Shown: in pieces, positions 61,657-64,000 of the stretch
Numbering within the stretch: position 1 is the stretch's first letter
Layout of the letters: the number at the start of each line of letters is the position of its first letter
Source: Episyrphus balteatus
Lineage: Eukaryota > Arthropoda > Insecta > Diptera > Syrphidae
Assembly: GCF_945859705.1 (NCBI RefSeq)
Contig: NC_079134.1
Coordinates: 12,627,545-12,691,544, forward strand
Length of the DNA: 64,000 nt
Reading direction: 5' to 3'
Program-made: the position numbers and the translations under genes
Notes under the pieces: generated by a model
What the model was told of the DNA's origin: nothing
Database searches by the model: none
What the model saw: only the letters and a program-made list of their open reading frames with translations

Positions 61657-63456
61657 CAAATATAACAACCACTACTACTTCTACTACCACTACCAATTTA
61701 ACTGATGTAACAAGTACAACTACTGCCACTGCTACTACCACCATAACATATGACACTACCCCTAAACCAAAACCTATCGATAGGAGTGGTTTTACTACTG
61801 ATACTACTAACATAGATTATGAGTCAACAACAACATCACCAACAACAACTATGCCACAGCAGACAACGACAACTGGCATCGATTATACTGAAGATCATAT
61901 AGTTTCATCGACGGTTCTCTCAATGGTTGAAGAGGTCTCAACAACCTTAGGTCTAACAAAACCACCAAGGATTTCAACAACCACAAGTTCAACAGTTGGT
62001 GAGATAACAACTCCCAAGTTGGTAACAGAATATCCGCCAATTGACTCGTTAACTACGACAGAAGAATCTATAACCTCGACTAAGAATCTCACCACGACTG
62101 GGGCTCCTACGGAATCAGGAGTTGATACTAGTACAAAAACTGGTCCTCCTAAAAGCTATCGCGATGGAGAGAATAACATCACTGGAACTACTTATACAAC
62201 AACTGAGAGTGGTTTTGAAGGATCAAGCACAACAGTATCTACTCAGTCTACAAGGGGAGAAGATGATTTGACAGGAAGAATAAGTACTTCCACAAGCAGA
62301 ATTATACCCACCACTCGAGGTGAGAAAGATACAATTACAACTGAAAAACCTGTCGAAAGAATAACTGAACCAATTGAGCCCATCACTATAAGTGGATTCA
62401 AAACGACATTGAGCCCAACAAGTTCTACAACGGAAACTCAAACCGAAACTGAAACAACACTTGGAGTGGAATCAACAACACAAGCTGGAATCACTTCGAC
62501 TAGTTTCGAAGAGAGAACAACAATAGGTTCCACAGCTAAAACTGAAGCTCCAACAAGTTCCACTATGGAAACAAGAACTGAAACAACAGTAAGTGTTAAG
62601 GAAACTGATACAACACTTGAAGTTGAACCAACAACACCAGCTGGAACCACCTCAACTAGTTTTGAGGAGAGAACAACAGTAGGTTCCACAACTTCAGCAA
62701 TAGGTTCCACAACCACTACTGAAGGAGTTGGGCTTGATATAACCACAACACAAACTCCCTCGACGGTTTCCGATCATACTCCAGGGTTTGTAGAAAATAC
62801 CAAACGACCATCAACACGTGGTGACACCTCACTTGAGGTGGATTATGATAATTTCACCACAATTATGTTTAAGAATTTAACAACTACCGAGAAATATGAT
62901 ACTACATTATCTGTGATAAATGATACAACCACTCCCACAAGAGAAACTACAATGGGCGTTGGACTTGATATAGTCACCACATCGTCGTCCATAACACCAC
63001 CGACAGATGGTGAAACAAAATCAACAGGCACAGGTGTTGAAACACCAACAACACCCTCAATCATTGGAAAAACTATAACCACCGAAGAATATGGTACAAC
63101 ACCACCTGTTGATGTTGACATAACCCCGCCTCCGAGAAAAACAACAACTGGTGTGGGTATAGATATAATAACTACATCGTCTATGATACCAACAACAGGT
63201 GCAGGTGGTGAAACTAGATCAGCCACAGACATTGAAACACCAACAACACCAACATTCTTCACAACAACTACAACTTCTGATGAAGATTTATTGAAAACAA
63301 CTTTGATGACAACAACTGTTGGTGATGTGGTTGGAGGAAAGGTTTGTGTCAACAATACAAATTGTGGTGTTAAGGAAATTTGCGTAGCAGGTCGTTGTCG
63401 TGTTGTTTGTGAATCGCAAACTGATGATGATGATGATAATATTGATTGTGTTACAG
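61657..63456 (+). CDS. dpy: dumpy exon: second Thr/Ser-rich mucin-like region
   Basis: Exon of 1,800 nt (600 codons), phase 1-1. Nearly all is Thr/Ser/Pro/Glu-rich and cysteine-free up to about residue 565, starting I-T-T-T-T-T-S-T-T-T-T and ending in one DPY-like module (C-V-N-N-T-N-C-G-V-K-E-I-C) with a D-D-D-D-D-N run before the donor. Two internal duplications are visible: a ~45-residue pair (62415-62700; S-F-E-E-R-T-T-(I/V)-G-S-T) and a 65-residue pair (62880-63270; G-V-G-(L/I)-D-I). Unlike the 15.2 kb exon, these copies are strongly diverged. Probably an O-glycosylated spacer. The upstream boundary (CTTTAG at 61656) is set by phase and by the absence of stops; long minus-strand frames over it are compositional shadows. 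Confidence 0.9.
62415..62700 (+). repeat. two-copy diverged coding repeat (~45 residues)
   Basis: Copies start at 62415 and 62550 (P-T-S-S-T-(T/M)-E-T-(Q/R)-T-E-T). They share S-T-S-F-E-E-R-T-T-(I/V)-G-S-T near the end. The second copy carries a small in-frame insertion (V-K-E-T-D). Confidence 0.8.
62880..63270 (+). repeat. two-copy diverged coding repeat (65 residues)
   Basis: Copies start at 62880 and 63075, 195 bp apart. Both contain T-E-(K/E)-Y-(D/G)-T-T, then T-T-(M/T)-G-V-G-(L/I)-D-I, then T-T-S-S and E-T-P-T-T-P. Confidence 0.85.
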
Positions 63457-63988
63457 GTATAACATTAATATTTTATTAACCTTAATAATTTCTTGTTCAT
63501 TTTATATAATTCACACTTAGTATTTGAGAAAAAATTTACATTAGCTGTATATATATTTTGTACCTTTTTTTAAAATTAATATTGTTTTCTTTTTTTAATA
63601 ATAAAGTAATAAGCAGTAACAATATGTAAATTTTGTATATACAATACGCAGCAATGCACATACATTTTTTTAATCTTGCTAAAAATCATATGCAGGAATA
63701 ATGTTGGATTAGTTGGTGAAGTTTTAAGGATTCTGTGATTTATTTTTTATATTCCACGAGCATTTTGGAAAAAAAATGTGAGGAGTTCGGGAGCACATAT
63801 TCCTCTTCGTGACTTCGTTCTTTTTTAAAACAAACGACGTTATTTCTTAACTATAATTCAGATGATGATGAATTTTTAAAATACTGTTGTTTTGGAATTC
63901 TAACTTTTTTATTGTACGGGGCTAGCATTTTAATTTTATTTTGGATTATTATTTCGGTAGTTTCAATTAATCATTGCTCTTTTTCTAG
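63457..63988 (+). other. dpy: 532-bp intron, nothing notable
   Basis: AT-rich, from GTATAA to CTCTTTTTCTAG (63988). No repeat or frame recognised. Confidence 0.75.
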
Positions 63989-64000
63989 AATCTTGTGTTG
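63989..64000 (+). CDS. dpy: dumpy exon start, cut by window end
   Basis: After a strong acceptor (CTCTTTTTCTAG) the phase-1 frame reads E-S-C-V and then runs off the window. The cysteine and the phase fit a further DPY/EGF exon. The ZP domain and membrane anchor expected for Dumpy would lie beyond this point. Confidence 0.7.

Noticed and set aside
62438..63355. Long minus-strand frames opposite the Thr-rich exon
   Set aside because: Reverse complement of Thr/Ser/Pro codons gives Val/Ser/Gly-rich shadow frames; the plus strand is clearly the coding one.

Overview
The window is about 64 kb of AT-rich, intron-rich eukaryotic DNA. I read one gene across all of it on the + strand: the middle of an insect dumpy (dpy) gene. 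Dumpy is a giant extracellular protein of the apical matrix that links epidermis, tendon cells and tracheal cells to the cuticle. The evidence is long runs of EGF modules (many calcium-binding, with D-[IV]-D-E-C starts) alternating with short four-to-six-cysteine 'DPY' modules. These are followed by a huge Thr/Pro/Ser-rich repeat exon in the position of the PIGSFEAST region of Drosophila dumpy, then more DPY modules and a second mucin-like exon. The first exons (signal peptide) and the last exons (ZP domain, membrane anchor) lie outside the window. The organism is an insect, most likely a dipteran; I cannot name the species.

I could place 16 exons (the last cut by the window edge), about 28.5 kb or roughly 9,500 codons. 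All 15 introns between them are phase 1, so every complete exon is a symmetric cassette. Layout: one EGF exon (955-1071); an 18.8 kb intron; three EGF exons (19901-22640); a 7.3 kb EGF/DPY exon (23625-30908); small and medium EGF/DPY exons (31411-34000); a 5.4 kb AT-rich intron; an EGF/DPY exon (39410-40213); a 3.8 kb intron; a 15.2 kb exon (43997-59239); three tiny Cys-rich exons (60338-61290); a 1.8 kb Thr-rich exon (61657-63456); and the first 12 bases of the next exon (63989-64000).

The most striking object is the tandem array inside the 15.2 kb exon. It has 125 copies of a 38-residue (114 bp) unit, nearly identical, all in frame, with one copy shortened by exactly 15 bp. The unit uses only 11 amino acids, has no Cys, Lys, Leu or aromatic residue, and is about 40% Ser/Thr. 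Rare variants inside it mark past unequal exchange.

The introns are not featureless. They hold a 1.7 kb foldback (about 0.8 kb arms), several families of short recurring motifs (TGACAG/CTGTCA including full palindromes, CTTAACGAAAC, TGTGCTCAGTTT, TGTTATAC doublets, TTCACCAC), a dispersed ~150 bp repeat with a tRNA-Lys-like core TTGGGCGCCA, and a trinucleotide-rich block. I found no RNA gene, no second protein-coding gene, and no intact transposon with coding capacity.
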